Below are positions 1 to 11,600 of a stretch of DNA of 64,000 bases, piece by piece (the first letter of the stretch is position 1; every line of letters begins with the position of its first letter). The notes under the pieces were generated by a model. The model was not told where the DNA came from, ran no database searches, and saw only the letters and a list, made by a program, of their open reading frames with translations. The DNA comes from Pirellulales bacterium (GTDB lineage Bacteria > Planctomycetota > Planctomycetia > Pirellulales > JAICIG01), in contig DATLUO010000185.1 in assembly GCA_035533075.1 (NCBI GenBank), forward strand, positions 1 to 64,000, given 5' to 3'. A program made the position numbers and the translations under genes.

Positions 1-1304
1 ATGGTCGCCGCCAGTTCCTCGGGGCGAACCGGGTTACTGGTGGGATACTCGCCGTACTTGTTGGACTTGCCGTACACTCGGCCCCCGGCGATGCCCGCTC
101 CGGCCAGGATGGCGGAGAAACACTGCGGCCAGTGCTGGCGGCCGGGAGGATCCTGCTTCAGAACGAGGGGCGTGCGGCCGAACTCGCCGGTCACGACGAC
201 CAGCGTCTGGTCCAGCATGCCGCGCTCTTTGAGGTCGGAAAGCAACGCGGCCAGCGCCTGATCCAGTCGAGGCAAACAGAATCCCATGCCGTAAGAACCG
301 TCGCCGAAGGCGTTGCCCATGCCCATGTTTCCGCCGTGCATGTCCCAACTGCTGCTCGGCGGGCCGGCTTTGTCGTGCTCGGCCTGCCCGGTCCAGCCGT
401 TGACGGTGACGAAGCGAACGCCCGACTCCACCATCCGCCGTGCCAGCAGCAGGTTCTGCCCGAGCGGGTGCATCCCATATCGCTGGCGGACTTTGTCTGG
501 TTCGCGGCTCATTTCAAACGCCTGCCGGCCTTCGGCCCGCGTCATGGCGTCGTAGGTCTTCTCGCGCAGATCGGACCAGTCCTTGACGTGCCGGAGCTGA
601 TCGAACCTGTCGGACTCCAGCCCGCCGAGCAACCGTTTGCGCGTGTCGAACCGGTCCTTATCGTAGGGGTCGTAAATCTGCGGTGGTTTGAAGTCGCTCA
701 TGGCCGGATGGTTGTCGGCCGAGCCGATAAACACGGGCGCGTAAGCCGAGCCGAGGTAGCCGCCGATGCCCAGGTTGGGCGCGCAAAAGACGGGCGGTCC
801 CACGCATTTGATGAGCCATGCGTTGGAGACGAAATTGCGTTTGCTGGGTTTGTGTTTGGCGACGAACGAGCCCAGGTAGGGCTGATCGTCCGGCAGGCCC
901 TCCTGCACGCGCTTCTCCGATTGGCCGCTGAGCAGATTGTGCATCGCGTCGAAGTGATTGCTGATCGCGCCCGGATGCGACATGGAATTGATGAGCGTGA
1001 AGTGGTCCGTCACCTTGGCCAGCTCCGTGTGCATCTCGTTGATGAGCATGCCCGGCACCCTGGTGGAGATGGGTTGGTACGGCCCGCGATAATCCTGCGG
1101 CGCGTTCGGCTTCATATCCCAGGTGTCAACGTGACTGGGCCCTCCGCAGAGCAGGACAAAGATGCAAGATTTGTCCGCGGCGACGGCCTTGCCCGAAGCA
1201 TCGACCTTGTCGCTGCCCATCACGGCTCCCGGCATGCCGAGACTCAGCACGCCTAAACCGCTCGCGATGAGGGCTTGCCGCCGGTTCAATTCAAAATCGT
1301 TCAT
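1..1304 (-). CDS. DUF1501 domain protein, partial (3' end outside window)
   Basis: The gene runs off the left edge of the window; 434 codons are visible from ATG at 1304. The N-terminus MNDFELNRRQALIASGLGVL has a twin-arginine-like RRQ followed by a hydrophobic stretch, suggesting Tat export. It continues with CIFVLLCGGPSHVDTWDMKP and later GEFGRTP, both typical of DUF1501 (alkaline-phosphatase/sulfatase-like superfamily), a family expanded in planctomycetes. The enzymatic role is not established. Members usually sit beside PSCyt1/PSD1 genes; here the upstream neighbour is ribD, so that partner is not adjacent on this side. A second DUF1501 gene lies at 36922. Confidence 0.93.
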   Translation of the reverse strand, partial: MNDFELNRRQALIASGLGVLSLGMPGAVMGSDKVDASGKAVAADKSCIFVLLCGGPSHVDTWDMKPNAPQDYRGPYQPISTRVPGMLINEMHTELAKVTDHFTLINSMSHPGAISNHFDAMHNLLSGQSEKRVQEGLPDDQPYLGSFVAKHKPSKRNFVSNAWLIKCVGPPVFCAPNLGIGGYLGSAYAPVFIGSADNHPAMSDFKPPQIYDPYDKDRFDTRKRLLGGLESDRFDQLRHVKDWSDLREKTYDAMTRAEGRQAFEMSREPDKVRQRYGMHPLGQNLLLARRMVESGVRFVTVNGWTGQAEHDKAGPPSSSWDMHGGNMGMGNAFGDGSYGMGFCLPRLDQALAALLSDLKERGMLDQTLVVVTGEFGRTPLVLKQDPPGRQHWPQCFSAILAGAGIAGGRVYGKSNKYGEYPTSNPVRPEELAAT

Positions 1305-1656
1305 GTCGAATCCGCCATGCAAAATCCCGCCGTGTTTTCCGGAGTGTTCCAGCGATACCGATTCTAGCCGATTCGCCCCTGCGACTCCATCTTCCGTCGC
1401 GGACGGGCTTTGGGGCATCCGTCGAGGCGGAGTCAAAACCCACGGCTCGCGGCAGCAGGGCAGTGAAAGCACTGTTCATTTTGAAATGGTTCAACGCCCC
1501 GCTTATGGATGCGGACGTTCTTCATCATGGAAGTTTTCCATCGTTGGGGTCGAAAATTGGCAACGGCCGCGGTGTCGGTCGCTCCGATTCTGCCGGTGTC
1601 GGCCGATGCGACCGCAAGAAAAATAGCTCATTCGGCCGGCTTGTGAGGGTTGTAAT
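1305..1656. other. intergenic gap with no recognised gene
   Basis: This gap of about 350 bases lies between the start of the DUF1501 gene and the stop of ribD. Short open frames occur but none has a recognisable domain or convincing start. It probably carries the DUF1501 promoter. I see no hairpin or repeat of the families found elsewhere. Confidence 0.5.
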
Positions 1657-2772
1657 TCACCTGATCTGCATTTTCCGCGTGCGGCCGGAAAAATGAAGGT
1701 CGCCGTCCACTTCTCGCCATTGCACGCCGTGCAGCGAAAGAGCGTCGGCCATGCGGGCCACGCCGGAACCGCCGACGGGCGACGGCGCTTCAACTCCGCC
1801 AACCAGTCTCGGGGCTACGAAGACATGCACCTCGTCGATCTGACCTAGAGCGAACAAGTGGCCGAGCAACCGTTCGCCCCCTTCCACCAGCACGTTGGTC
1901 ATGCGGCGGCGGCCAAGCTCCGTCAGCAACTCGTTGAGCCGTTCGGCGTGGCCGCTTCCGGAGAGCGACAGCACTTCGCACCCCGCGTCAGCCAACCGGT
2001 GGCGATTCTCCGCGGGGGCTGAAGCGGCCGCGGCAACGATCACCGGAAATTCGCCCGCCGTTTGCACCAATTGACTTTCCAGCGGCAACGTCGCTTGCGA
2101 GTCGACGACGACCCGCGTCGCTCGTCGCGGCCCCGGCGGCCTGGCGGTCAACAAGGGATCGTCGCCGAGCGCGGTTCCGCTGCCGACCACGATCGCGTCG
2201 ACGCGGCCGCGCAGCTCGTGTACCCAGCGGCGCGAGGCGTCGCTCGAGATCCAGCGGCTGTCGCCGGCGCGGGTGGCGATTTTGCCGTCGAGCGTCATCG
2301 CCCACTTGACGATCACCCACGGCAGCTCGCTTTGGACAAGCTTCAGATAGGGCGCATTCAGCCACCGGGCATCTTGTTCGAGCACGCCCAACTCCACCTC
2401 GATGCCGGAAGCGGCCAGTTCGGCGGCGCCGCGGCCCGACACTTCCGGAAAGGGGTCGGGCATGGCCGCGACCACGCGGCGCACGCCGGCGGCAACCAAG
2501 GCCTTTGTGCAGGGCGGCGTCTTGCCGAAGTGACAGCAAGGTTCCAGCGTGACGTAGGCCGTGGCGCCCGCGGCGCGCCGGCCGGCCAGCGAGAGTGCGT
2601 CGATCTCCGCGTGCGGGCCGCCGTAGGCGCCGTGCCATCCTTCCGCGATGACTTCGGCCCCGCGGGCAATCACGCAGCCCACCAGAGGATTGGGTTCGGC
2701 GCGGCCTGTGCCCTGCGCGGCCAACTCCAATGCCCGACGCATATGCCACTGATCGAGCTCTTTTTGGTTCAT
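1657..2772 (-). CDS. ribD: bifunctional riboflavin deaminase/reductase RibD
   Basis: 371 residues, normal length for RibD, which carries out the second and third steps of riboflavin synthesis: pyrimidine deamination, then NADPH-dependent reduction of the ribosyl side chain. The N-terminal cytidine-deaminase-type zinc site is visible as HAEIDAL near residue 54 and PCCHFGKTPPCTKAL near residue 78. The C-terminal reductase half starts near residue 145 with PWVIVKWAMTLDGKIA and contains VEGGERLLGHLF. The start is ATG at 2772 with no strong Shine-Dalgarno. It is downstream of the kinase gene (48-base gap) on the same strand. No other riboflavin gene and no FMN riboswitch are visible nearby. Confidence 0.95.
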   Translation of the reverse strand: MNQKELDQWHMRRALELAAQGTGRAEPNPLVGCVIARGAEVIAEGWHGAYGGPHAEIDALSLAGRRAAGATAYVTLEPCCHFGKTPPCTKALVAAGVRRVVAAMPDPFPEVSGRGAAELAASGIEVELGVLEQDARWLNAPYLKLVQSELPWVIVKWAMTLDGKIATRAGDSRWISSDASRRWVHELRGRVDAIVVGSGTALGDDPLLTARPPGPRRATRVVVDSQATLPLESQLVQTAGEFPVIVAAAASAPAENRHRLADAGCEVLSLSGSGHAERLNELLTELGRRRMTNVLVEGGERLLGHLFALGQIDEVHVFVAPRLVGGVEAPSPVGGSGVARMADALSLHGVQWREVDGDLHFSGRTRKMQIR

Positions 2773-2820
2773 AGATCGAAAAGTTCCATGCCCGGCCGCC
2801 AGAGCAAACGCGATACCGGC

Positions 2821-5373
2821 CTACTCGCTCGGCGCGTGCTGCGGCGGCGTCTCGCGCCGTAGCGATTGGGCCAACTTCCGGCCGCCTTGATGATCGGGCT
2901 GGCGGGCGAACAGCTTCGCAAGCTGCTCCAGCGCGGCCTCGCGATCACCTTTGCCGGCGTAGGCCAGCGCCAGGCCGTAGGCCACCGCCTGGGCGTCCGC
3001 GCCTTCGGCGCTTGCTCGCTCCAGGTCGATCAGCGCTTCCCCGTAGCGCTCTTCGCGGCACTCGAGCATGCCGCGCTCCAGCCACGCTGCCGCCAGGTAC
3101 GAGTCGAGCGCCAGCGCCCGATCAAAATCGCTGCGCGCAAGCTGGTCTTGTCCCAGCTTCAATCTGGCCAGGCCGCGGTGGTAATAGCACCAACCCGCCT
3201 GATCGGCCAGCGCCACACAAACCGTGTAGGCCGTCAGCGCTTCGTCGAAGCGCTGCAAGGCGAAGGCCGCACGGCCGTGATAGAAGTTCGACCATAACGA
3301 GTGCGGGTCGGCTGCGATGGCCGCCGTGAAATAGCGGTTGGCCTGCTCCATGTCGCCGGCGGAATAGGCGATGCGTCCCAGAGCGTAATGCTCCCGGGAT
3401 GATGCGGGCGAGAGCGAGCCGGCGTTTTTGAGCGCCTTCGACAGGCACGGCCCGTCGCCCACGATCTGCGCCAGCTTGGCCTGTTCGCGCGCCAGCACGA
3501 GCCGCGCGCCGGCCAAACGCTCGGCTTCGATAAGCACGTTCAAGGCTTCTCGCGCAGCACCGGCCCGGCCCTCGTCGCCGGCGCCGCGCAGATGCACGTC
3601 GGACCAGAAAACCGCCAGGTCGACCAGATCTTGCTTCACCGGCGACTCCGACCTGGGGCGCGCAGGCTCGTGTTCGAGCATCAACTGCCGTTGTTCCCAC
3701 AAGCGGTGTGCTTCGGTTTCCAGCCGCTGCGCTTCGGGTCCGGGGAGACCCTCGGCACCGTAGACCCCCCGCAGCCGCTCGACGACCTGGTGCAGCTCCT
3801 CGGCCAGGTAGCCCCGCTGCGCGACCACCGCCGCCGACTGCAAATCGCCCACCAACGTGCCGCGCCAAGGAAGATCGGCGGCCAGAAACAGCCCTCGATC
3901 GATGGCCACTTTGGCCCACTGAAAGCGGCCCGCTTCCATTTCCAGTTCGGCCTCTTTCAGTGCCCGCTCGGCTTCGAGCCATCGTTGACGCATGGTGTTG
4001 GCGATCACGAGGCAGGAAGTCACCAGCGCCGCCACCAGGAAAATGCCGATCAGCGCGTGCGGCCGCCGTCGGCGCCACTTGGCCCAGCGTTCATGCAGGC
4101 TGCGATTGGCGACGTGCTCCAGCGGCTGATGGGCGAGGTGGCGACGAAGATCGGCGGCCAGCGCGGCGGCGTTCGGGTAACGCTGAGCCGGCTCGCGGGC
4201 CATGCACTTGGCCAGCAGGTCGGCCAGTGCGGCGCTCACCTGAGGGTTGGCGCGGCGCAGCCAGCGCGCCGGCGCTTCTCCGGCCGGCGGGTGCTTGCCG
4301 GCCAGGGCCTCGCACAACAGCAGGCCCAAGGCGAACACGTCGGCCTGGCCGTCGACCTTGCAGGGAACAGGCTGCCCGGCCTCCATGGCCGCCAGCGCCG
4401 CCTCTTGCTCGGGCGCCATGTAACCGGGTGTGCCGCCCAGCCAGGGAACCACGATCTGTCCCGGCTCCAACGCCGGCTGGGCTAGGTGAAAGTCGAGCAA
4501 CAGCGGCTGGCCGTCGGCGGCAATCAACACGTTCGATGGCTTGATATCGTGGTGTACCACGTTGCGTTGATGGGCGTAATCGAGGGCCTCGGCGAGGCAG
4601 GCGCCGATGGTGCAGACGGCGTCCACGTAAGATGCCTTTTCGAGGGCGCGGCAGGCCGGGCCTTGCACCGGCGGGGCCAGCCGCTCGCCCTGGGTGGCCG
4701 CCACCAGCGCCTGAAACAAATCGCGGCCGCTCCGTCTGGCCGGCGGCACCTCGGCCAACCGGTCGAGCAAACGCGACAAGCTCGCGCCACCGAAAAAAGG
4801 CATGCACAACGCCCGCAGGCCAAGCGACGCGTCGTCTTGCGCCCAGTAGAGCGGCATGATGTAGGTGTGCTGCAGGCGGGCCAGCGACAGGTGCTCCTGA
4901 CCGGCCAGCGAGGCCACCTTGAGCACCACCGGCCGATCGGCCAGCGACGTCTGCTGCGCTAAATAGACGCAGCCGTGAGCGCCGTGCCCAAGCTGGTCGA
5001 GCAGCAAAAACTCGCCGAACGTTTCGCCCGGCTTGGGAAACCAGACATCGATGCTATGGCCCTCCGGCGGCTTGTCGCAGGCCAGCAGCGTTTCGATTTG
5101 CGGCCGCCAGCGGGGAAAACGCCGCAGCCATTCCGATTCCTGCATCGGGCGGCCCGACTCGCGCTGCTGGCGCATCTCCTCATAGATCAACGCCAGAGCG
5201 GTATCGGCCCGGCCGGCCAATTGCGGGTATCGGGCGAAATACTCTTCGGCGTCGGGCCGTTCGCCATCGGCCCAGCGCCGGGCAAGGTCGTCGGCCAGCC
5301 GCTGCGCCAGGGCGACCGTCGAGCCCGGCTTGAAAAACGCCGACGATTTGCCGTGCCGTGATAAGAGGCTCAT
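2821..5373 (-). CDS. membrane Ser/Thr protein kinase with TPR tail
   Basis: 850 residues from ATG 5373; an in-frame GTG at 5391 is the alternative start. Order: N-terminal planctomycete-type region; kinase domain about 120-415 with glycine loop GHGAHG, lysine in VVLKV, catalytic loop VVHHDIKPSNVLI and GTPGYMAPE; one transmembrane helix about 440-460 (ALIGIFLVAALVTSCLVIA); then an extracytoplasmic part with TPR-like repeats to the end. Two motif oddities: the catalytic loop is HHD rather than HRD, and the DFG motif reads DFH. The catalytic Asp and Lys remain, so activity is possible but not assured. The gene is divergent from the NRPS. I infer a receptor-like signalling kinase with unknown signal and targets. 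Confidence 0.92.
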   Translation of the reverse strand: MSLLSRHGKSSAFFKPGSTVALAQRLADDLARRWADGERPDAEEYFARYPQLAGRADTALALIYEEMRQQRESGRPMQESEWLRRFPRWRPQIETLLACDKPPEGHSIDVWFPKPGETFGEFLLLDQLGHGAHGCVYLAQQTSLADRPVVLKVASLAGQEHLSLARLQHTYIMPLYWAQDDASLGLRALCMPFFGGASLSRLLDRLAEVPPARRSGRDLFQALVAATQGERLAPPVQGPACRALEKASYVDAVCTIGACLAEALDYAHQRNVVHHDIKPSNVLIAADGQPLLLDFHLAQPALEPGQIVVPWLGGTPGYMAPEQEAALAAMEAGQPVPCKVDGQADVFALGLLLCEALAGKHPPAGEAPARWLRRANPQVSAALADLLAKCMAREPAQRYPNAAALAADLRRHLAHQPLEHVANRSLHERWAKWRRRRPHALIGIFLVAALVTSCLVIANTMRQRWLEAERALKEAELEMEAGRFQWAKVAIDRGLFLAADLPWRGTLVGDLQSAAVVAQRGYLAEELHQVVERLRGVYGAEGLPGPEAQRLETEAHRLWEQRQLMLEHEPARPRSESPVKQDLVDLAVFWSDVHLRGAGDEGRAGAAREALNVLIEAERLAGARLVLAREQAKLAQIVGDGPCLSKALKNAGSLSPASSREHYALGRIAYSAGDMEQANRYFTAAIAADPHSLWSNFYHGRAAFALQRFDEALTAYTVCVALADQAGWCYYHRGLARLKLGQDQLARSDFDRALALDSYLAAAWLERGMLECREERYGEALIDLERASAEGADAQAVAYGLALAYAGKGDREAALEQLAKLFARQPDHQGGRKLAQSLRRETPPQHAPSE

Positions 5374-5619
5374 TGCATCCGTTGCCCGCACGGATTCGAT
5401 CGACCAACAACCGCGATCGCAAAGTATCTTATCAGGTTAACTTGGCACCGAATTTGATGCAACGATTTGGGCCGTTCGGGCGTTCCGACTGCGTAAGATG
5501 CGTAGAATATGCTAGGCTATGGTAGCCTGCCTCTTGCCTGGCGAGTTGATGTCCTGCGCGCGTCTTTACCGCCCCCACCCCACGCTGTTGTCGCTAACTT
5601 GCGTTTTCCGCAGAAGTCA
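5374..5619. promoter_or_regulatory. divergent intergenic region, kinase / NRPS
   Basis: About 245 bases separate the kinase start (minus strand) from the likely NRPS start (plus strand). Promoters for both genes should lie here. I could not pick convincing -35/-10 pairs by eye. An upstream in-frame ATG at 5509 would add 37 residues to the NRPS, but those residues do not look like adenylate-forming enzyme sequence. Confidence 0.4.
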
Positions 5620-8600
5620 ATGATTGGTCAATCGCTGCCATCGTCTCCCCTATTTCGTGCTCCGCCGGAGGCGCAAACCATCGCCGACGTGCTGCGCTGG
5701 CGCGGCGAGCACCAGCCTGATGAGATTGCCTTCACCTTTCTGGCCGACGGCGAGGACGACAAGCAGCCACTCTCTTATGCCGAACTCGACCGGCGGGCGC
5801 TGGCCATCGCCGCCGCGCTGATCGACGGCGGCGCGACCGGCAGCCGCGCGTTGCTGGTCTATGACTCGGGGCTGGATTACATCGCGGCCCTCTATGCTTG
5901 TCTTTATGCCGGCGTGATCGCCGTGCCGGTCTATCCGCCCGACCCTTTCCGCGTCGATCGCACGTTGCCTCGACTTCGCTCGATCGTCCACGATGCCGGT
6001 GCGAAGTGGCTCTTGGCGACGCAAGCCACGCTCGATTGGACGCGGCCCTTGTTTCAGCACGTCGCAGGTCTTGAATCGTCGCTGGCCACCGACCAGGTCG
6101 CCCAGGACAGCCCGCATGTTCTTCCCGCCGTCGCGCTGCCGGCCTTGGACCGCGGGCGACCGGCCTTGCTGCAATACACTTCCGGCTCGACGGGCGAACC
6201 GCGGGGCGTCACCATCACGCACGCCAACCTGATGGCCAATCTGGCGTCGATCCACGCCGCGGTCGATCGCGGAGACAACGTGGCGGTCCTTTGGCTGCCC
6301 GCCTACCACGACATGGGCCTGATCGGCGGCATCTTTCAGCCGGTCTACAGCGGACGGCGGAACGTGCTGATGTCGCCGATTTCGTTCATGCAGCGGCCGG
6401 TGCGCTGGCTGCAGGCCATTTCGCGACATCGGGGCACGATCACGGCGGCGCCGAATTTCGCTTACGACATCTGCCTGCGGAAAGTCACTGCCGAAGACCG
6501 CGCTCAGCTTGACTTGAGCAGCCTCCGCTTCGCTTTGAACGGGGCCGAAGTGGTGCGGCCGGAGACGCTCGACCGCTTTGCCGAGACGTTTGCCGCGTGC
6601 GGCTTTCGCCGGCGGGCCTTCTATCCCTGCTACGGGCTGGCGGAAGCGACGCTGATGGTGTCGGGCGGCTCCGACGTTGAGGATCCGATCGTGCGATCGT
6701 TTGCCGCCGCCGCGCTGGACCGCAAACGGGCCGTCGCCGCCGACGAAAACGACCGGCACGTGCGGCGCCTGGTCGGTTGCGGACGGCCCGTCGCCGGACA
6801 ACGAGTCGTGATCGTCGATCCGGAAACCCGTCAGCCGCTTGACGACGGACACGTCGGCGAAATCTGGGTCGCCGGCGACAGCATCGCCCAAAGCTATTGG
6901 AACCGCCCTGACGAGACCGCCGCCAGCTTCGGCGCCTCGCCGGCCGGCGAGCGTGAGGGCCGTTTTCTTCGCACGGGCGACCTCGGTTTCATCGACCAGG
7001 GCGAGTTGTTCGTCGCGGGAAGATTGAAAGAGCTGATTATCATTCACGGACGCAATCACTACCCCGACGACATCGAAGAGACCGTCAGTCGGACGCATCC
7101 GCTGCTGAAGAGCGACGGCGGCGCTGCGTTCGCCATCGAGGTCGGCGGCCAAGAGCGGCTGGCGATCGCGCAAGAGGTCGTCCGTCCGCGCAAGGCCGAC
7201 ACGCAGGCGCTGATCGATCGCATCCGCGCGCAGGTCGCCGAGGCACACGGCGTGGCACCGGCCGCCGTCGTGCTCATCCCGGCCGGCACGCTGGGCAAGA
7301 CCTCCAGCGGCAAGAAGCAGCGCCGCGGTTGCCGCGACCAGTTTATTTCGGGCAGTTTGCCGGTGATTGCCGAATGGCGTGACGAGCCGCTTCGTTGCGA
7401 CGGCGCGAGGCCGACGGCATCGGCGGTTGCGCCGCGAAACGAAACAGAACGAAGCCTGGCCGCTTTGTGGACTGAGGTGCTGGGGACGGAAGTGCTCGAC
7501 GTACACGCCAACTTTTTCGACCTCGGCGGTCAATCGCTGCTGGCCGGCCAGTTGGCCGCGCGCATCGAAGATGCATTCGCAGTGGACTTGCCGTTGCGAA
7601 CGCTTTTCTCGCGCCCGACCGTCGCCAGCCTGGCTGCCTGGCTCGATCAGCCGGACGAACAGCGGTCCGGCGATGTGCTGCCGCCTGTGACCTGCGCCGA
7701 CCGGTCGCAGCCGCTGCCGTTATCGAGATCGCAAGAGCAAATCTGGTTTCTGGAGCAGCTCGAAAGCGAGCCGCGATACAACCTGACGGCGTCAATCCGC
7801 CTGCGAGGTGCCCTGGACGTGCCGGCATTACGACGAAGCCTTGCGGCGGTGGTTGCCCGGCACGAGGCGCTGCGGACGCGCTTCCCTGTTTGCGACGGCC
7901 AGCCGCGGCAAATCGTTGCCCAGCGGCAGAACTCAGCGTTGGAAATCATCGACGGAACGACCGAACCCGAGGTTGCGGTGGCTGGGGCAGAGCCGCGCGA
8001 TGGATCTGGATTGCGCCTGACGCTCTGCCGCGGCGATGCCCCGGTAGCGCCACCACCGGGGCATCGCTGGCCGAGGGCGTCTTTGCAATGGCCTAGCCAA
8101 ACCCGGCCAGCTTCTGCCCCAGCCACCATCGATCGTGAGACGCCGGAATGGCGGCCGGCGAACGCGAAGTTCGATTTATCGGGCGGCCCTTTGTTGCGGA
8201 CCTCGCTACGACAGATAAGCGACGTGGAACACCGCTTGGTGATCGTGGCCCATCATCTGATCTGCGATGGCTGGTCGCTGGCGATCTTCCTCAAGGAGCT
8301 GGCGGAGCTTTATGCCGCGGACCTTGCCGGGCGGCCCGCCGCGCTGGACGAAGTGCTCTGGCACTATCCCGATTTTGCCGCCTGGCAGCAATCGTGCCTG
8401 GCGACGCCGCAAGTTGCCAAACAGATCGAGCATTGGAAAGATCGGCTGGACGGAGTGCAGCCGCTCGATCTGGCGACCGACCGTGTTCGTTCGGCGGAAG
8501 GCAAGTTCCGCGGAGCGGCGGTGAGTTGGACGGTGAGCGGCCGTCAGTCCGATGCGCTGTACGAATTGGCGCGTGGCGAGGGTGCCACGCCTTACATGGT

Positions 8601-11600
8601 TTTGCTGGCGGCCTTTCAAGCCTGGCTCGCCCGCTACGCGCGGCAACACGATGTCTGCGTGGGCTCGCCCGTTTCCTACCGGCCCCGTCGCGAGTTTGAC
8701 AAGACCATCGGCTATTTCGTCCAAATGCTCGCCTTGCGGAGCGATCTTTCGGGTGGACCGACGTTCCGCGAATTCCTGGCCCACGTTCGTGAGACGGTGC
8801 TCGACGCGCTGACCAACCAGGACGCTCCGTTGCGGGCAGTCGTCGATGCGGTGTCGCCGCCGCGCGAGGCCGGCCGCTCGCCGTTGTTCAACGTCGTGTT
8901 CGTGTTCGAGAACCTTCCCTGGCAGACCGTCGAAACCGCCGGGCTGTCGCTGGGCGAAATCGAAATCGATCACACGCGCATCGGCAGCTTCGACCTGGGA
9001 CTCGTCGTCGAGGAGCAGTCGAGCGGGCTGAAGGCGTCGCTGATCTACAATACCGAGTTGTTCGATGCCGGGACCGTCGAGCATATCGCGGCCTCGTTCC
9101 AGCGGCTGCTGAGCGAGATTGTCAGCGGTCCGGACCGGCCCGTGAGGCGGCTGCCGCTGGTTGATGAGCCACCGCGACGGTCAGAAACGGATGGCGCTGT
9201 TACGTGCGAGGCGTCGGCCTTGCGCGTCGACCAGCTTGTAGCCCGGCAGGTCGAGCGCGGCCCGGCGGCCACGGCCATCGTCGACGGCCCAAGGCGGTTG
9301 GGCTACGCCGAGCTCGACCGGCGAGCAAATCAGTTGGCCCATTACCTCCAGGCACTGGGCGTGCGAGAAGAAGTGCCGGTCGCCCTCTTCCTCGATCGCT
9401 CCGTCGAGCTGGTGATCGCCATGCTTGCCGTGCTTAAGGCGGGCGGCGCCTACGTGCCCTTCGATCCGCACGAATCATCGGGACGTTTGGCGCACATGCT
9501 CGCCGACGCCCAGCCGCGTGCGGTCATAACGTCGAGCGGCCTGGCCGAGCGGTTGCCCCCGCATGAAGCCGAAGAAATCGTACTCGACCGTGAGTCGCAG
9601 CTCGATCGTTATCCAACCGCTCCGCCTGACAATCGCGCCACGGCCGACAGCCTGGCATACATCATTTACACCTCCGGCTCGACCGGTCAGCCCAAAGGGG
9701 TCGAAGTTGCGCACGGCGCGTTGGCCAACCTGGTGCTCGCCATGGCCGATCAATATGAGCTGACGGCCGGCGACCGCGTGCTGCAGCTTATCTCGCCCGG
9801 ATTTGACGTGGCCGCCGAAGAAATCTTTCCCACGTTGATGCGCGGAGCGGCCCTGGTGCTGGGACCGCCGACGGCGGAACTGACGGGCCGCGGCATCCTG
9901 GATATCTGCCGGCTTCAGCGGGTGACGGTGGCCCATATTCCACCGCAACTTTGGCAGCAGTGCCTGCACGAATGGCAAACCGACGACGACGAAATCTTCG
10001 AGCATCTTCGCGTGCAGGTGATCGGTGGCGAGGCCCCGCAGGCAGAGACGCTCAACCGTTGGCTCCGGCGGTGCCGCGGCCGCACACGGCTGCTGCACGA
10101 ATTCGGGCTTACGGAAACCACGGTCACGAACCTTGTTTACGAGTTGCCCGCTGCGCTCGACGCCTGGCCGACCGATCGCAAGCTACCCATCGGCCGGCCG
10201 GTCGCCGCGACGGAAGTCTACGTGCTCGATGATTGCCGGCAAGGCGTGCCCGTCGGCGCGCCGGGCGAACTTTATCTCGGCGGGCCGGGGCTGGCGCGGG
10301 GCTATCACGGGCGGCCCGATTTGACACAAGAGCGATTCGTCCAGCATCCGTTCAGCGACGCGCCGGGTGCGCGGCTCTATCGCACGGGCGACCTCGTCCG
10401 CTGGCGGCCCGACGGGAATCTCGAATTCCTTGGCCGAGGCGACCAGCAGATCAAGCTGCGTGGCCTGCGGATCGAGCCGGGCGAAATCGAGCGCGTGCTG
10501 ACGCAACATCCGGAGGTCGGCGAGGCCGCCGTGATCGCCCGTGACGACGCCCCTGCCGGCAAACGCCTGGTGGCCTACCTTGTGCCGGCGAACGGATCTT
10601 TGCCGGCCCACGACGCGCTGCGGGCCTGGCTGCGGAGCCGCTTGCCCGACTCGATGGTGCCCGCGGCCTTCGTGCCGCTGGCGCGTTTGCCGTTGAATCG
10701 CAGCCACAAGCTCGACCGCGACGCCCTGCCGGCGCCCGTGTGGGAAAGCTCGGCACGGTCTTATACGCCGCCTCGCAACGAGACCGAGACGATCCTGGCC
10801 GGAATCTGGCAGGAAACGTTGCGGCTCGACCGCGTGGGCGTCCACGACAATTTCTTCGAGCTGGGCGGCGATTCGATTTTGACGATCCAGGTGGTTTCGC
10901 AGGCCCGCGAGGCCGGGCTGCGGTTTGCGCCTCGTCAGATTTTCGAGCACCAGACGATCGCCGAGCTGGCCGCGGTCGAGGGCGTCATCGCGGCCGCCGA
11001 GCAGGGTCCGGTCGAGGGCGGCGTGCCGCTGACTCCGATTCAACACTGGTTCTTGTCGGACGAGGTGGTCGATCCGCACCACTTCAACCAGGCGGTGTTG
11101 CTGGACGTCGCCCCGACATTCGATCACCGCTGGTTGCCGGAAGTCGTCGATCGGCTCGTCGAGCAGCACGATGCCTTGCGACTGCGGTTCGCGCGCGGGC
11201 CGGAAGGCTGGCGACAATGGCACGGCGCGCGGGAAGGCGCGTGGCCTGTGTCGCGGTCCGATCTCTCGCAGCGGTCCGCATCCGAGCAAGGGCCGGCGTT
11301 GACGGCGGCCGCCGCCGAGTTGCAGGCCAGTCTCGATCTCGAGTGCGGCCCGCTGGCCCGTGCCGCCTGGTTCGATTTGGGGCACGGCAAGGCCCGGCTG
11401 TTATTGATCGTGCATCATCTGGTGATCGACGCCGTGTCGTGGAGGTTTCTGCTCGAAGACCTGGCGACGGTCTGGACGCAATTGCAAGCGGGCAGCCCGC
11501 CCAGGTTGCCGGCCAAGACCAGCTCGTTCAAGCACTGGGCCGAGCGGTTGGCCGGCTATGCCGAATCGTTCGAGCTGCAACACGAAGTCGCCTATTGGCG

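Noticed and set aside
132-1256. Plus-strand frame of 374 codons over the DUF1501 gene
   Set aside because: The minus strand carries clear DUF1501 motifs; the plus-strand protein is a high-GC shadow.
1291-1494. 67-codon minus-strand frame between ribD and the DUF1501 gene
   Set aside because: No domain, no ribosome site, and it overlaps the DUF1501 start.
5650-7533. Open frame of 627 codons antisense to the FAAL domain
   Set aside because: Shadow of the NRPS frame; composition is Arg/Gln-rich with no domain.
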